The position numbers and the translations under genes were made by a program. A stretch of DNA of 64,000 bases from Nitrospirales bacterium (GTDB taxonomy: Bacteria; Nitrospirota; Nitrospiria; Nitrospirales; UBA8639). The notes beneath the pieces were generated by a model. The model made no database searches, was not told where the DNA came from, and was given only the letters and a program-made list of their open reading frames with translations. Positions within the stretch are counted from its first letter, which is position 1, and each line of letters begins with the position of its first letter. This document shows, piece after piece, positions 11,401-20,487 of this stretch. The stretch covers positions 42,805 through 106,804 of the forward strand of contig JAJDBQ010000133.1 of the NCBI GenBank assembly GCA_029261255.1, written 5' to 3'.

Positions 11401-11485
11401 AATACAACAACAGACCAGTGGCAGCCATGAGCAGGCTTGCTAACACAAAAAAGATTCGCCGACTTTTTAGCCAACTTGCGATCAT
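8477..11485 (-). CDS. Hybrid sensor histidine kinase (TM-PAS-GAF-PAS-HisKA-HATPase-REC)
   Basis: GTLAGGIAHDFNNILSSIIGY H-box; GTGMGLSVIHGVITSHGG; C-terminal receiver VMFVDDELSI..DVLVTDQTMPGMTG. Confidence 0.95.
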   Translation of the reverse strand: MIASWLKSRRIFFVLASLLMAATGLLLYWLYLGSIERERVRLLDLALVHAQQLEIISTIEERDAPRVEVQRADRMKYIFDAQSGFHRFGETGRIIFVSGKHILVQSNTSGQEEPTLLSDEQGRTVLAVYVPFVGESFGVAATLDLQEIRLPYLQSGVGIGLMQLLAMLLGGIFIFFRKDSGPQNIPDDEATSRAIVASAGEGIVTFNEYSTIETFNAAAESLFLYHKDEMIGQPFQTLFVSSDHNPCDTFLLTYRSQGTTKMAAVVKEFQAQRKDGTVFPLTLTLTESPLWGHRLFTVLLRDMTEQKMAERRLAAQYAVAQVLAECMTIHEATPEILRAVCESIGWQVGILWQVDQESPVLRCVEVWQASPDRFSRFVNLTQQMSFAKGVGLPGRTWDEGQPVWITDAVQDSNFPRAPMASKEGLHAAFAFPIQLGPAIFGVMEFFSREIQEPDQALLHQMLSLSSQIGQFMQRKNTEMALREGEEQTRMVLDTALDAVVIFKETGHILSWNSQAERMFGWSREEIIGLSLVDTVIPPSYREGYLEGLQQYVRTGLSEVLNHRTELSGLHRDGHEFPLEFAMTAVRSKGTFLFSGFVRDLTERRQTEEALRKSEEQLRQAQKMEAIGTLAGGIAHDFNNILSSIIGYTELAMAQSSGTSGVVPRLREVLKAGYRAKKLVRQILTFSRQDESGKKVLFLQSIVAEASNLLRASLPSTISLEVDLDATTSPVLADATQIHQVVMNLGANAEYAMRESGGTLFVKLDQIRVDEGNSLLQDGLTIGSYIRLTFSDSGKGISPNIQKRIFDPFFTTKAVGEGTGMGLSVIHGVITSHGGTIQVESHEGENTTFFVYLPCSTSMPSMGATVSVTRGSSFGQGTVMFVDDELSIARWGKDTLEALGYRVIVFTNAADALEAFEKNSAHYDVLVTDQTMPGMTGELLAQHVMRLQPNFPVILCSGFSYTMNETKAEAMGLQAYLTKPVLMDDMARAIQAALLKKMSSSPA

Positions 11486-11750
11486 CTTCAGTGCCTAGGG
11501 AGAAAAATCGATGTATCTGGAGGAAGTAAAGAGAATGCGGGAGAGGCTAACGCAAGACCGACATTGTAGAGGACATCCATATTCCCTACACCAGATTGAA
11601 AAGAATACTTACGCGTGACGCTTGAATGCCATTTAAGAATACGTGTTTCTAGTATATATGTCTATATTTGGAGAAAAAGCAATCTAGCGGAGGAATAGGC
11701 GGAGACTTCAGTCCAGGAGTAGGTCAGAACAAGACGTTCATGACAAAGAC

Positions 11751-12071
11751 TTATTGACTACGAAAATGTATGCGAATGGAGACTTCACCATCGACAGGAT
11801 TGTCGCCCTGCATTTGCGGCAAAAATGTCCATTGCTTGAGGACTTGCAACGAGGCTTGTGTCAGCTCATGCTGCGCAGCAGGTTGAAGGATAACCACCGT
11901 GGCTTCACCTTCTTTGTTGACCAGAAACCGCGCCTTCATCCAATCATCCAATTCGCGCCCCTCAAGCTCTGTTGGGATTGTGAGCCAAGGGGGTTTTTGC
12001 GGGACAGGACCATGCTGCTGATCTTTATTCAACCGCGACCCATGGTCATGGACCATAGGAAGTGTTTCCAC
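11751..12071 (-). CDS. TonB C-terminal-like domain protein (N-terminus unresolved)
   Basis: FLVNKEGEATVVILQPAAQHELTQASLQVLKQWTFLPQMQGDNPVDGEVSIRIHF; frame open ~35 codons upstream with a hydrophobic stretch (IHWLIFSSYIFLISP) but no ATG. Confidence 0.6.
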   Translation of the reverse strand: METLPMVHDHGSRLNKDQQHGPVPQKPPWLTIPTELEGRELDDWMKARFLVNKEGEATVVILQPAAQHELTQASLQVLKQWTFLPQMQGDNPVDGEVSIRIHFRSQ

Positions 12072-12171
12072 CAGAGCATCCTCATCATGATCAGATCGGA
12101 CAGCATTAGGACTAATGAGGAAAATGTAGCTACTAAAAATCAGCCAATGAATTCTTTGTAACCTTACTCTT

Positions 12172-12876
12172 GGGGCTGTCGTAGATTAATCACAACTGAC
12201 ACCACTTTTCAGGGAGACCAAATGGTGATGATGCGATCCATAATTAAATCAAAACTACGCTTCTTTTAAGAATTCATGAAAATGGTGGACTGGAAGGCCA
12301 TTGTATTTGCGCAAAACACGTTTGGCTTGGTCCCAGAAATTTCCGATCCCATTGAAATGATTGCTCCCGTAAGCAAACACCGCTGAATGATTCATCCGAT
12401 AATGTTTGAATGCTGAAATATCTCAGGCATTGCATGAACGATAGCTACCTGTGTACACCATGTCATCAGTCTCGATTTTACTGCGAATAGTGGGCACGAG
12501 CGTTGCCGTACGCGTGTGAATGATCATTTGGGCATACACGTTCCCGCCTCGCTTCAGGATCCCAAATACGGGAACTTTCCCTGCCCACCTCGGCCTCGTT
12601 TCCCTTTCCGCATGCCACCGAGATCTTTTCATCCAATTCAATTTCTCCAGCAACCTCGGAGGCCGCGGCCTCGAGTTTCGCCATAATGATAAGACGTATT
12701 GTTCGATAAAATTGCGCAGTCGTATTAGTCTGGAGACCCAGCAGGTCTGCCGCTGCACGTGCCGTGACTTCCGGGACAAAATACGCAAGCAGCGTCAGTT
12801 GGATTGCATACCTTCATTTGCAATACTTTAAGCCCATACGCCATCATCAATTAGCTTTTTTATCTGCGACAGCCTC
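12172..12876 (-). mobile_element. Derelict IS1595-family (ISXO2-like) insertion sequence
   Basis: 15-bp terminal inverted repeats GGGGCTGTCGTAGAT / GAGGCTGTCGCAGAT (13/15); reverse-strand fragments GKVPVFGILKRGGNVYAQ and NHFNGIGNFWDQAKRVLRKYNG in different frames. Confidence 0.8.
12240..12830 (-). pseudogene. IS1595-family transposase, frameshifted
   Basis: Transposase motifs split over frames with internal stops. Confidence 0.75.
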
Positions 12877-13213
12877 TTAGTTTTTCAAAAATTTTTAATT
12901 AGTTTGGGTTTTTCTTTTTTTCACTTTTCAACTCTCACCAGGGCATCACTATCCTCAGTCCTCCGTACGAAGAAAGGAATCTTTGCCCTGCCTGAAACCT
13001 AAACTTGCTCTATTGAGACCTTTTGATCTTTAAACAAAAAACGTCCATTTGTAAAATATGAACTGATAATAAATCGTTGCTTTCTTTATCCAAAAAGCGT
13101 GGCTCGTTTCAAAATCCGTATGAGTTTGAAGGAAGAGATGCGAAGTTTTTGAAAAAATTTATGGCGTCACGATGGGTGAAGCAGGGATAATGTTCAGAAA
13201 AATAAAATTCTCT

Positions 13214-13232
13214 ATTGCAAGTAACTTGCAAT
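13214..13232. promoter_or_regulatory. Perfect 19-bp palindrome ATTGCAAGT-A-ACTTGCAAT, candidate Zur-like operator
   Basis: Perfect 9-bp arms; ~70 bp upstream of the small HDH-protein/znu operon; near-identical sites at 3411 and 58431. Confidence 0.75.
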
Positions 13233-13300
13233 TTACATTGACTGCACGCGTTCTTCTTGTTAGATTCTGTTCTCAAATCACTGAAAGTGCACGCGAGTCT

Positions 13301-13624
13301 ATGTCCGCTAAAAGATCCCTCCGAACTCAACTTGCCTTTGTCTTCGTGCTCCTGCTCGGCGGAGTGCTCCTTTTCTCTATCCCAGTCGGGTTGGCCCTTG
13401 AAGTTCATCATCTGTTTTCTGAAATTGACCATGATGGGCATGAACATGCCGAGCATGACCTCTGTACTTGGGTGGAGCACCAGGTCGGAGGATCCTACGT
13501 TCAGGATTGTTATAGGACTAGCCTCCCTGTCGATCTACAAGATTTTCTCTCCCAACGTCATGTCGAATGGGTGTATTCTCTAATTATCCCTATTGATCAG
13601 TCCCGGGCACCTCCCCTCTCCTAA
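13301..13624 (+). CDS. Small secreted/anchored protein with EVHHLFSEIDHDGHEHAEHDLCTWVEH motif
   Basis: Signal-like N-terminus; paralogous to 58144-58383; leads the znu-type cluster. Confidence 0.7.
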   Translation: MSAKRSLRTQLAFVFVLLLGGVLLFSIPVGLALEVHHLFSEIDHDGHEHAEHDLCTWVEHQVGGSYVQDCYRTSLPVDLQDFLSQRHVEWVYSLIIPIDQSRAPPLS

Positions 13625-13751
13625 ATTTTCCCTCATCATATTCAATCATCAGTTTCTTTTTTGACCTGCTGGGGAAGAGTGATCCTTTGGGCTCTGTTTC
13701 CCGACGTTATTCAAAAAAGGGAAAAATTTAGGAAAATTTGGAGGAACAGCT

Positions 13752-15479
13752 ATGTTTTGTGCAAGAAGGCCTTTTCCGCTATATCTGAGAATTGGGTTGC
13801 CATGCCTTTCTCTCGTTTCTACATTCGTTTTTGTTTCACCGGAAATACACGCTGCAAACATCAATGAGAATCTCAAAGGACTACATGGCCACAAGGGTGA
13901 AATTCATCGGATGCAAATATCCCAGGATTTACGCTTGGCAGCGGCCAAATCCCAAGATGAATCTGGAAATTCCTCGCCGGATTCTTCATTAGAGAATCGA
14001 TTTCCTGGTGCAAAGTCTTCTGCGGAGCCCAAGGATTTACTTAATCGAACAGGTGGTATGCCGATGGACAACCCACCTGTTCTGGACAATGGGAAGACCG
14101 CTGAATCTGACACTTCCATATATGGGCCTAAGTTGGAGAGTAGATATCCAGGGGCGAAGTCTTCTACTCAGCCCAAAGATATATATAATCGAACAGGGGG
14201 TATGCCCTTGAACGTACCACCAAGTCTGGACATTGGAGAGACGCCAAGAGAAAAAGGCATTCTCCGACGACAGCAAATTTTGAATCGTTTTAACCCAGCA
14301 TTGGGATTTGTGTTTGAATCGATAGCGGGCTATACGCAGCGACGCATGCGATTTGTGGATGGGGATGGAGCTGATGCCGGTGGTGAAGTTGGAACCAAAC
14401 TCCCTGCCGGTTTTTCTTCAGCCCTTCGAACCATTGAATTATTCGCAGCTGCAGATGTCGATACATTTGCCAGGGCCTACCTCATTGCCTCCGGACACGC
14501 CGAAGCGGTGAATTCGCGCGGATCAGAAGAATTTGGGAAAGCGTTCTTCGAGATTGAAGAGGCGGCCATACAGACCACTTCCTTACCCTATAACCTATCC
14601 ATCCGTGGAGGTCGATTTTTTGCGGATTGGGGATATTTAGGGCGACGGCATTCCCATGATTTACCACAGATTGATCCGCCACCAAGCTTAGCGTTATTTA
14701 TGGGCCAGGCGAATCGAACAGATGGGATAGAACTGTCTTGGTTGGCGCCCACGGATACCTATTTGGCACTGACCGCTGGATATGGGTTTAATTTTGGGTG
14801 GGTGGGGGAAGGCCCATTAAGTAATATTCGAACCCAGCCGATTCAGGGAAACACCGTCTTTGGCTCGGTTCGTACCTATAAAGATCTCACGGATGATCAC
14901 AATGTAGAGTTAGGGTTCTCCTTCCTCTATACCCCGCAATCCCGAGCTGCAGAGGCGGGCGAATTGGCATTCCTGCCCGGGGATGAGGACGATCCGATTG
15001 AACGGCGTACCTTTAATGTGGATTTCCATTACCGCTGGTATCCCTTAGGACGAGGGTTACGGCAAAGCCTTTCATTGCATGGGGAAGTCCTCTATGATTA
15101 TGGACAAGGTCGCAGAAGTGTTTTGGGTAAAACCAAATCCCGGGGGGCTTGGGGAGGCTATGCGTATGCAGAATATCGGCTCAACAAACTATGGAGACCA
15201 GGTTTCCGATTTGATTATCACCAAATGCCGAGCGAACCTGCTTTATTCACCAATTCAAAAACGGGGAACCCTGGCAGTACGCCCAACACCTCAGGAAGTC
15301 GCATCACGGCCGTGACGTACTCTCCTTACATTACATATTATCCAAGTGAGTTTCACCGTTTGGTGTTGCAATATAATCATAGCCGTTACGGCAATACCGT
15401 TGATCCGCAAAATCAAGTGTTGCTGCAATGGCAAGTGGTCATCGGCAGTCATCAACATGGGTTTACGGAACGGCAGTAA
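13752..15479 (+). CDS. Predicted outer-membrane beta-barrel protein with two N-terminal tandem repeats, zinc-cluster associated
   Basis: Signal-like N-terminus; repeats (ENRFPGAKSSAEPKDLLNRTGGMPMDNPPVLDNG / ESRYPGAKSSTQPKDIYNRTGGMPLNVPPSLDIG); C-terminal alternating aromatic strands ending in a charged residue. Confidence 0.7.
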   Translation: MFCARRPFPLYLRIGLPCLSLVSTFVFVSPEIHAANINENLKGLHGHKGEIHRMQISQDLRLAAAKSQDESGNSSPDSSLENRFPGAKSSAEPKDLLNRTGGMPMDNPPVLDNGKTAESDTSIYGPKLESRYPGAKSSTQPKDIYNRTGGMPLNVPPSLDIGETPREKGILRRQQILNRFNPALGFVFESIAGYTQRRMRFVDGDGADAGGEVGTKLPAGFSSALRTIELFAAADVDTFARAYLIASGHAEAVNSRGSEEFGKAFFEIEEAAIQTTSLPYNLSIRGGRFFADWGYLGRRHSHDLPQIDPPPSLALFMGQANRTDGIELSWLAPTDTYLALTAGYGFNFGWVGEGPLSNIRTQPIQGNTVFGSVRTYKDLTDDHNVELGFSFLYTPQSRAAEAGELAFLPGDEDDPIERRTFNVDFHYRWYPLGRGLRQSLSLHGEVLYDYGQGRRSVLGKTKSRGAWGGYAYAEYRLNKLWRPGFRFDYHQMPSEPALFTNSKTGNPGSTPNTSGSRITAVTYSPYITYYPSEFHRLVLQYNHSRYGNTVDPQNQVLLQWQVVIGSHQHGFTERQ

Positions 15480-15499
15480 TTTCGATAAGGAACGACCTA

Positions 15500-16435
15500 G
15501 TGAGAGAAATATTCAAGAACCTTTTTCTTGTGGTACTCCTGGGCTGTTCACTCGGGATGGCTGAACGCCCTGTCCTTGAAGAAGGGGGGAAAATTCAGGT
15601 TGTAACTTCTATCCCCGACCTGGCGGACTTTACCGCCAGGATCGGGGGAGATTTTGTATCGGTCGAAAGCTTGGCCAAAGGCGTGGAAGATCCACACGGT
15701 GTGCCGATCAAACCAAGCTTTGTTCCGAAACTGAATCGTGCAGATATCCTGGTGGTATTGGGCCTGCAAGCCGAACATTCATGGTTACCGGCCTTAGTTG
15801 ATGTGGCCAGAAACCCTAAAATTCTTCCAGGAAATGAGGGATTGATCAATTGTGGACTAAACATCAAACCTAAACAGATTCCCAAGTCATTACTTCGTCG
15901 AGAAGGTGATGTGCATCCACTCGGGAATCCACATTTCAACCTCGATCCCGTCTATGCCAAGGTGATTGCACAGACGATTGCTGATGGACTCTCAAAGGCC
16001 TTTCCGGAGGCGAAACCTCATTTTCAAGCCAATGCAAAAAAACTCCAAGCGCATCTTGATCAGAAGCTCATTGAGTGGCAAGAACTGGCAGCGCCACTCC
16101 GTGGGGTCAAGTTTGTGTCGTACCATCAAGATACCATTTATTTTGCGGAACGATTCGGATTACAGGAAGTCGCGCAAATTGAAATTAAACCAGGGATTGA
16201 ACCGACTCAAGGGCATTTAGTCTGGTTGATCGACCGTATGAAAGAACAGCAGGTTAGCCTTATACTGCGAGAACCCCATTACCCTGAACGGCTTCCAAAT
16301 TGGGTAGCTGAACGCACTGAATCAAAGGTCGCGAAATTTCTCATTATGGTCGGAGGAAATCCAGGCGTTGACACATATGAAAAGCTCATTGAATTTAATC
16401 TTCACTCTATTCGGAATGCACTCAGTATTCCCTAG
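15500..16435 (+). CDS. znuA: Zinc/manganese-type ABC transporter substrate-binding protein
   Basis: IQVVTSIPDLADFTARIGGDFVSVESLAKGVEDPHGVPIKPSFV..GNPHFNLDPVYA..VSYHQDTIYFAERFGL; GTG start at 15500. Confidence 0.85.
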   Translation: MREIFKNLFLVVLLGCSLGMAERPVLEEGGKIQVVTSIPDLADFTARIGGDFVSVESLAKGVEDPHGVPIKPSFVPKLNRADILVVLGLQAEHSWLPALVDVARNPKILPGNEGLINCGLNIKPKQIPKSLLRREGDVHPLGNPHFNLDPVYAKVIAQTIADGLSKAFPEAKPHFQANAKKLQAHLDQKLIEWQELAAPLRGVKFVSYHQDTIYFAERFGLQEVAQIEIKPGIEPTQGHLVWLIDRMKEQQVSLILREPHYPERLPNWVAERTESKVAKFLIMVGGNPGVDTYEKLIEFNLHSIRNALSIP

Positions 16436-16454
16436 TCTCTTCTGAATTCTTCCC

Positions 16455-17141
16455 ATGCCGCCCCCCCTGATCTCTCTGAACAATGTGACGATTGGGTATC
16501 CAGGTGTGCCGATTTTGGAAAAGGTCTCTCTGGAAATTTTTTCGGGAGATTCGTATGCCGTGTTAGGCCCTAATGGTTCTGGGAAAACAGCGTTGCTTAA
16601 AACGCTTGCTGGGATCCTCTCCCCAATAGACGGCAGACTGCATCGTCAGACTTCAGAGGGGAATCATACGTTGCGGGTCGGGTACGTCCCACAGCGAGCC
16701 TCGTTAAATGGCTTGCTCCCTCTAACCGTTGGAGAGGTGATTCGGATGGGGACATATGGGAACGTCAAGCCTTGGCAACGAGTAGGAAAAGAGGATCAGG
16801 AGCGAATCGAGTGGGCCAAACAAGAAGTAGAAATTGAGGACTTGGAACAGAACCGATTTTCAGAATTATCCGGTGGTCAACAACAACGCACGTTAATCGC
16901 CAGAGCATTGGCCAGTGCCCCCGCAATGTTAGTGTTGGATGAACCATTGGCCAGCCTCGACAAAAAGACGGTTCAAACGATGTTGCGGTTATTGATCAAA
17001 CTGAAGTCTGATACAGGCATCACCTTATTATGGGCCGATCATTTGATTCCTGAAATTCTCCAAGTCGTGCAGGACGTTCTCGAGATTGAGGATCGGACTG
17101 TGCTGACACAATCTGTAGAACATTATGTTCGACATGGGTAA
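16455..17141 (+). CDS. znuC: Metal ABC transporter ATP-binding protein
   Basis: GPNGSGKTALLKTLAG, LSGGQQQRTLIARALASAPAMLVLDEPLASLD. Confidence 0.92.
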   Translation: MPPPLISLNNVTIGYPGVPILEKVSLEIFSGDSYAVLGPNGSGKTALLKTLAGILSPIDGRLHRQTSEGNHTLRVGYVPQRASLNGLLPLTVGEVIRMGTYGNVKPWQRVGKEDQERIEWAKQEVEIEDLEQNRFSELSGGQQQRTLIARALASAPAMLVLDEPLASLDKKTVQTMLRLLIKLKSDTGITLLWADHLIPEILQVVQDVLEIEDRTVLTQSVEHYVRHG

Positions 17142-17171
17142 AGAACGTTTGTTCACGAATAGCTAAGGTGT

Positions 17172-18050
17172 ATGGAAGAACTCTTCACCATTCTTCATCC
17201 ATCATACGTGTTACGGAATGCCTTGTACGGAGGAATTGTCACGGGGATGGTTCTTCCCCTCATTGGGGTCTTCATGTATTGCAGAAGGATGGTGTTCTTG
17301 GGGGTTACCCTTCCTCAGTTGTCGACCGGCGGAATCGCGGCGGCGGTGTTTTGGCATTTGACGACTCATCAACAGCAACCAAATCATAGTGATTTTCTTC
17401 TCGCCCTCTTAGGGTCAACGATCGTGACCACGGGAACGTTGTTGCTCCTTGCCGCACTTGAACGGCGAGGGCATGAGATGGTGGAGAGCCGGATAGGAAC
17501 GGTCTACGTGTTCGCAGGAGCCGCGACCATTTTATTACTGGCTTCCGAACGAGTTCCAGAGGTAGGCATCGTCACACTGTTACGAGGCCAGATCATCGCC
17601 ATTTCCGATATGGATATGGCCATTCTCCTGATAGCTTATACGGGTATTGTCCTGCTGATTGCTCTGTTTCGCAGGGAGCTCTTATTGGTTTCGGTCGATC
17701 GAGACCTGGCTTTGTCTCTGGGCAAAAAGCTTTGGGTGTGGGACATACTCTTGTACGGGTTGGTGGGATTAGCTATCTCGTTAGGCGTGCTAATGGTCGG
17801 ACCGTTACTGACCTTTGCCTTCCTTCTCCTCCCCACGATGATGGCCATGCAACTCGCCAAAAGATTTTATCTTGTCCCGCTCCTTGGAGGTATGTTGGGG
17901 GCAGGCATTGCGCTCATCGGATTTATTGTTTCATTCTTTATGGATTGGCCTACCGGTGCGACTGATTCATTGTTAGCGTGTATCTTTCTTGGCGTTATTA
18001 CATTGGGGCACTGGCTGCGTCGACTGGTGTCTCGACCCATTTCGAGATAA
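17172..18050 (+). CDS. znuB: Metal ABC transporter permease
   Basis: ABC-3 family layout: VLRNALYGGIVTGMVLPLIGVFMYCRRMVFLGVTLPQLSTGGIAAA. Confidence 0.9.
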   Translation: MEELFTILHPSYVLRNALYGGIVTGMVLPLIGVFMYCRRMVFLGVTLPQLSTGGIAAAVFWHLTTHQQQPNHSDFLLALLGSTIVTTGTLLLLAALERRGHEMVESRIGTVYVFAGAATILLLASERVPEVGIVTLLRGQIIAISDMDMAILLIAYTGIVLLIALFRRELLLVSVDRDLALSLGKKLWVWDILLYGLVGLAISLGVLMVGPLLTFAFLLLPTMMAMQLAKRFYLVPLLGGMLGAGIALIGFIVSFFMDWPTGATDSLLACIFLGVITLGHWLRRLVSRPISR

Positions 18051-18124
18051 GGGGTTTTTCTCGAGCGAGTTCTTAGAACCCGGACCGTGAGCCTAGACGT
18101 GCTTGTGATGGCTCTTGCGCACAT

Positions 18125-18913
18125 TCATTCTTGGAGTTGTGGAGGGCTATCTGTTTGAAGTTGGTCCTCTAGACGTTCGATTTTGCGATGTTGCTGCTGG
18201 AGAGATTCACGCAACCCTTTCAATTCCTTATGAATGGATGGGGACTGAGGAGAAATGGAGGGGGCATTATTCTTTATCGTTTGAGTCAAAGTAGGAAGAT
18301 GGATCGCAAAGTGAAAAGGAAACGATGTCTGGGAAGTGAGATCCACCTGATCGCTAGCTAAGGCCCTCATTGGTTGAAAGGACATTTTCCACATTTTGGG
18401 CCGAGCAAATGAGGACGACGGCCTGGAAAGTAACGGAGGTCTCTTAGAGGGCTTATGATATCCGTGAATAATGACATGGGCCGTGGAATCCGAATAATAC
18501 AAGGAACCGGTTGTATAGTGGGTATTGGAGGATTGGCTTGACTGCAGTTGAAAGATAATCTCTTCTTCTGGAGTGGCTTTTGCCAGTCCAGCAATCACGT
18601 GTGGAATTAAAAAATGAATTTCTTCTCGCGTAAAAGCCTGGACCGGAGGGTGATCGTTCGTTAGCGCTGATGCAAGTATGGTTTGGGTATCTTGAACATA
18701 CAAGCCCGTGAGCACCTCGCGTATAATCTGAGGTTCCAGTGCAATGGGATGTTGAGCTCTTTGCCTTGGCTCGGCAAATACTCGTAATGAAATTGCCCCT
18801 TGTCGTCCTTCGAAGAGAGGAGTCGTCACCCTGGGAACAGTCGCACAACTTGATATACCACAACCAATGCAGATCAGAATTAAAAGGATAGTATGTCGAA
18901 AAGTTGAACCCAT
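18125..18913 (-). CDS. Putative lipoprotein of unknown function
   Basis: LILICIGCGISSCATVPR lipobox-like; C-terminal coiled coil. Confidence 0.65.
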   Translation of the reverse strand: MGSTFRHTILLILICIGCGISSCATVPRVTTPLFEGRQGAISLRVFAEPRQRAQHPIALEPQIIREVLTGLYVQDTQTILASALTNDHPPVQAFTREEIHFLIPHVIAGLAKATPEEEIIFQLQSSQSSNTHYTTGSLYYSDSTAHVIIHGYHKPSKRPPLLSRPSSSFARPKMWKMSFQPMRALASDQVDLTSQTSFPFHFAIHLPTLTQTIKNNAPSISPQSPSIHKELKGLRESLQQQHRKIERLEDQLQTDSPPQLQE

Positions 18914-19303
18914 GAGCTTATCGGCTTTCTGATGAATTTCAATCCATTCTCATCGTTGAAATATACCAAGACTATGAACAATAGGATGTTTGACCGTCAA
19001 TAGAAAATGGGATGATTCAATACTCACGACCATCAAAAGCCTCTTGCTTCAAGCCCATGTCGACCCTCTGAGATCTTGAATGTGATGAAAAATTAGACTC
19101 CGCAACATCACGGATCACTCGTTTCTCTCAATGAAGATGAGCTATGTATTGATAGGGTATGTCATGGGAGTATACCAGCACAGCACCAAAGGGGATACGC
19201 ACCGTTGTCTTTTCCATCTTGAAGAATGGCCCAAGTGTTTTCAATAGAATCCCCCGAAGAGCAGAACATCGACAGGGAACGTTCTCGACAGTAAACGAGA
19301 TGT

Positions 19304-19906
19304 TCAGGTTGTCGATGAAATTTCTATGGAAGCTTCTCGAATGATAGAAATAGCTGACCGAACGAAAAGGGTGGCGATCAAAAGACCGATCACAATATCT
19401 GGCCATGGAGAATGAAAGAGGTAGACCGCAAAAGCCGCAACAAGTACGCCTGCATTGCCAATGACATCATTCCGAGAACACATCCACGCGGATCGCATAT
19501 TGATATCATCGCTACGGTGTTGCCGAAGGAGCATAAGACAAATGAGATTAGCAATAAGGGCCATCATACCTACTACGCCCATCATCTCTGCGTTTGGCAC
19601 TAATCCATGGGCAGTCTTGAAGACAACGTGAGCAAGTATACCTATGCCAAATGCGCCCATAATGACACCTTTCAGCAAGGCCGCACGCCCTAGCCACACC
19701 GAACCCCGTCCAATCACATAAAGACTAAACCCATAGACAATGGCATCGCCTAACATATCAACTGAGTCGGCAAGAAGTGAGGTCGAATGGATCAGGAGGC
19801 CTACAATGGCCTCAAGAAGAAACATACTGATGTTAATCCAGAGTACAGCTTGAACCACACGACGCTGCTGTTCAGAAACGGTTGTGACCTTGCAACATTC
19901 ATCCAT
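19304..19906 (-). CDS. Cation diffusion facilitator-like transporter (short)
   Basis: FLLEAIVGLLIHSTSLLADSVDMLGDAIVYG..RSAWMCSRNDVIGNAGVL..WPDIVIGLLIATLFVRSAISIIREA. Confidence 0.85.
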   Translation of the reverse strand: MDECCKVTTVSEQQRRVVQAVLWINISMFLLEAIVGLLIHSTSLLADSVDMLGDAIVYGFSLYVIGRGSVWLGRAALLKGVIMGAFGIGILAHVVFKTAHGLVPNAEMMGVVGMMALIANLICLMLLRQHRSDDINMRSAWMCSRNDVIGNAGVLVAAFAVYLFHSPWPDIVIGLLIATLFVRSAISIIREASIEISSTT

Positions 19907-20487
19907 TGATGAACTCTAGCATTCAATGCTCCTGAAAATCTTGAGATTAAACGAGTCTTCTGCTCCCTAGGTATTGCGCTGATCTCGAACAAAAACGCTA
20001 GTATCTTGAATGTCCCAGGAAAATTGATCTATGAAACTACATTTAATTGGAATCGGTTCAAGAAAAGTGTTGAGTCGGCGACCAACAACCTAATTTTTAA
20101 GATCTAACAGTTTTCAAGGCAAGGAATAATTTTGAACTGTCCATTGAACCACAGAAATATTAAAACCTGACTTAAGGACGGAAAGTATGACTAAGACGAT
20201 TAACCAGCGAAGATTAATGATCATAGCTGTGCCTGGACAATGATAGTCACACCACTCTATTGGCAGTAATGATTTGTCTATTCATTCGACCTTCGAATCA
20301 TCTCAAATAAAAAGGGAAACCGAGGAAAAGAGTGATCATGGAAAGTGTCTACGACAATCTAATAAACGGGAAGAATGACCATTCGTGGAGAAAAAACAAC
20401 CATTCATGAGGAGAACTTCGAAGAATTTTCGTATTTGAGGGTAAGATGCGTTGAGGTCCTCAGGGAAAGTAATTCATTGGGTTTGAC

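Noticed and set aside
11754-12161. 135-aa plus ORF opposite the TonB-like domain
   Set aside because: Antisense frame; composition and lack of motifs argue against coding.
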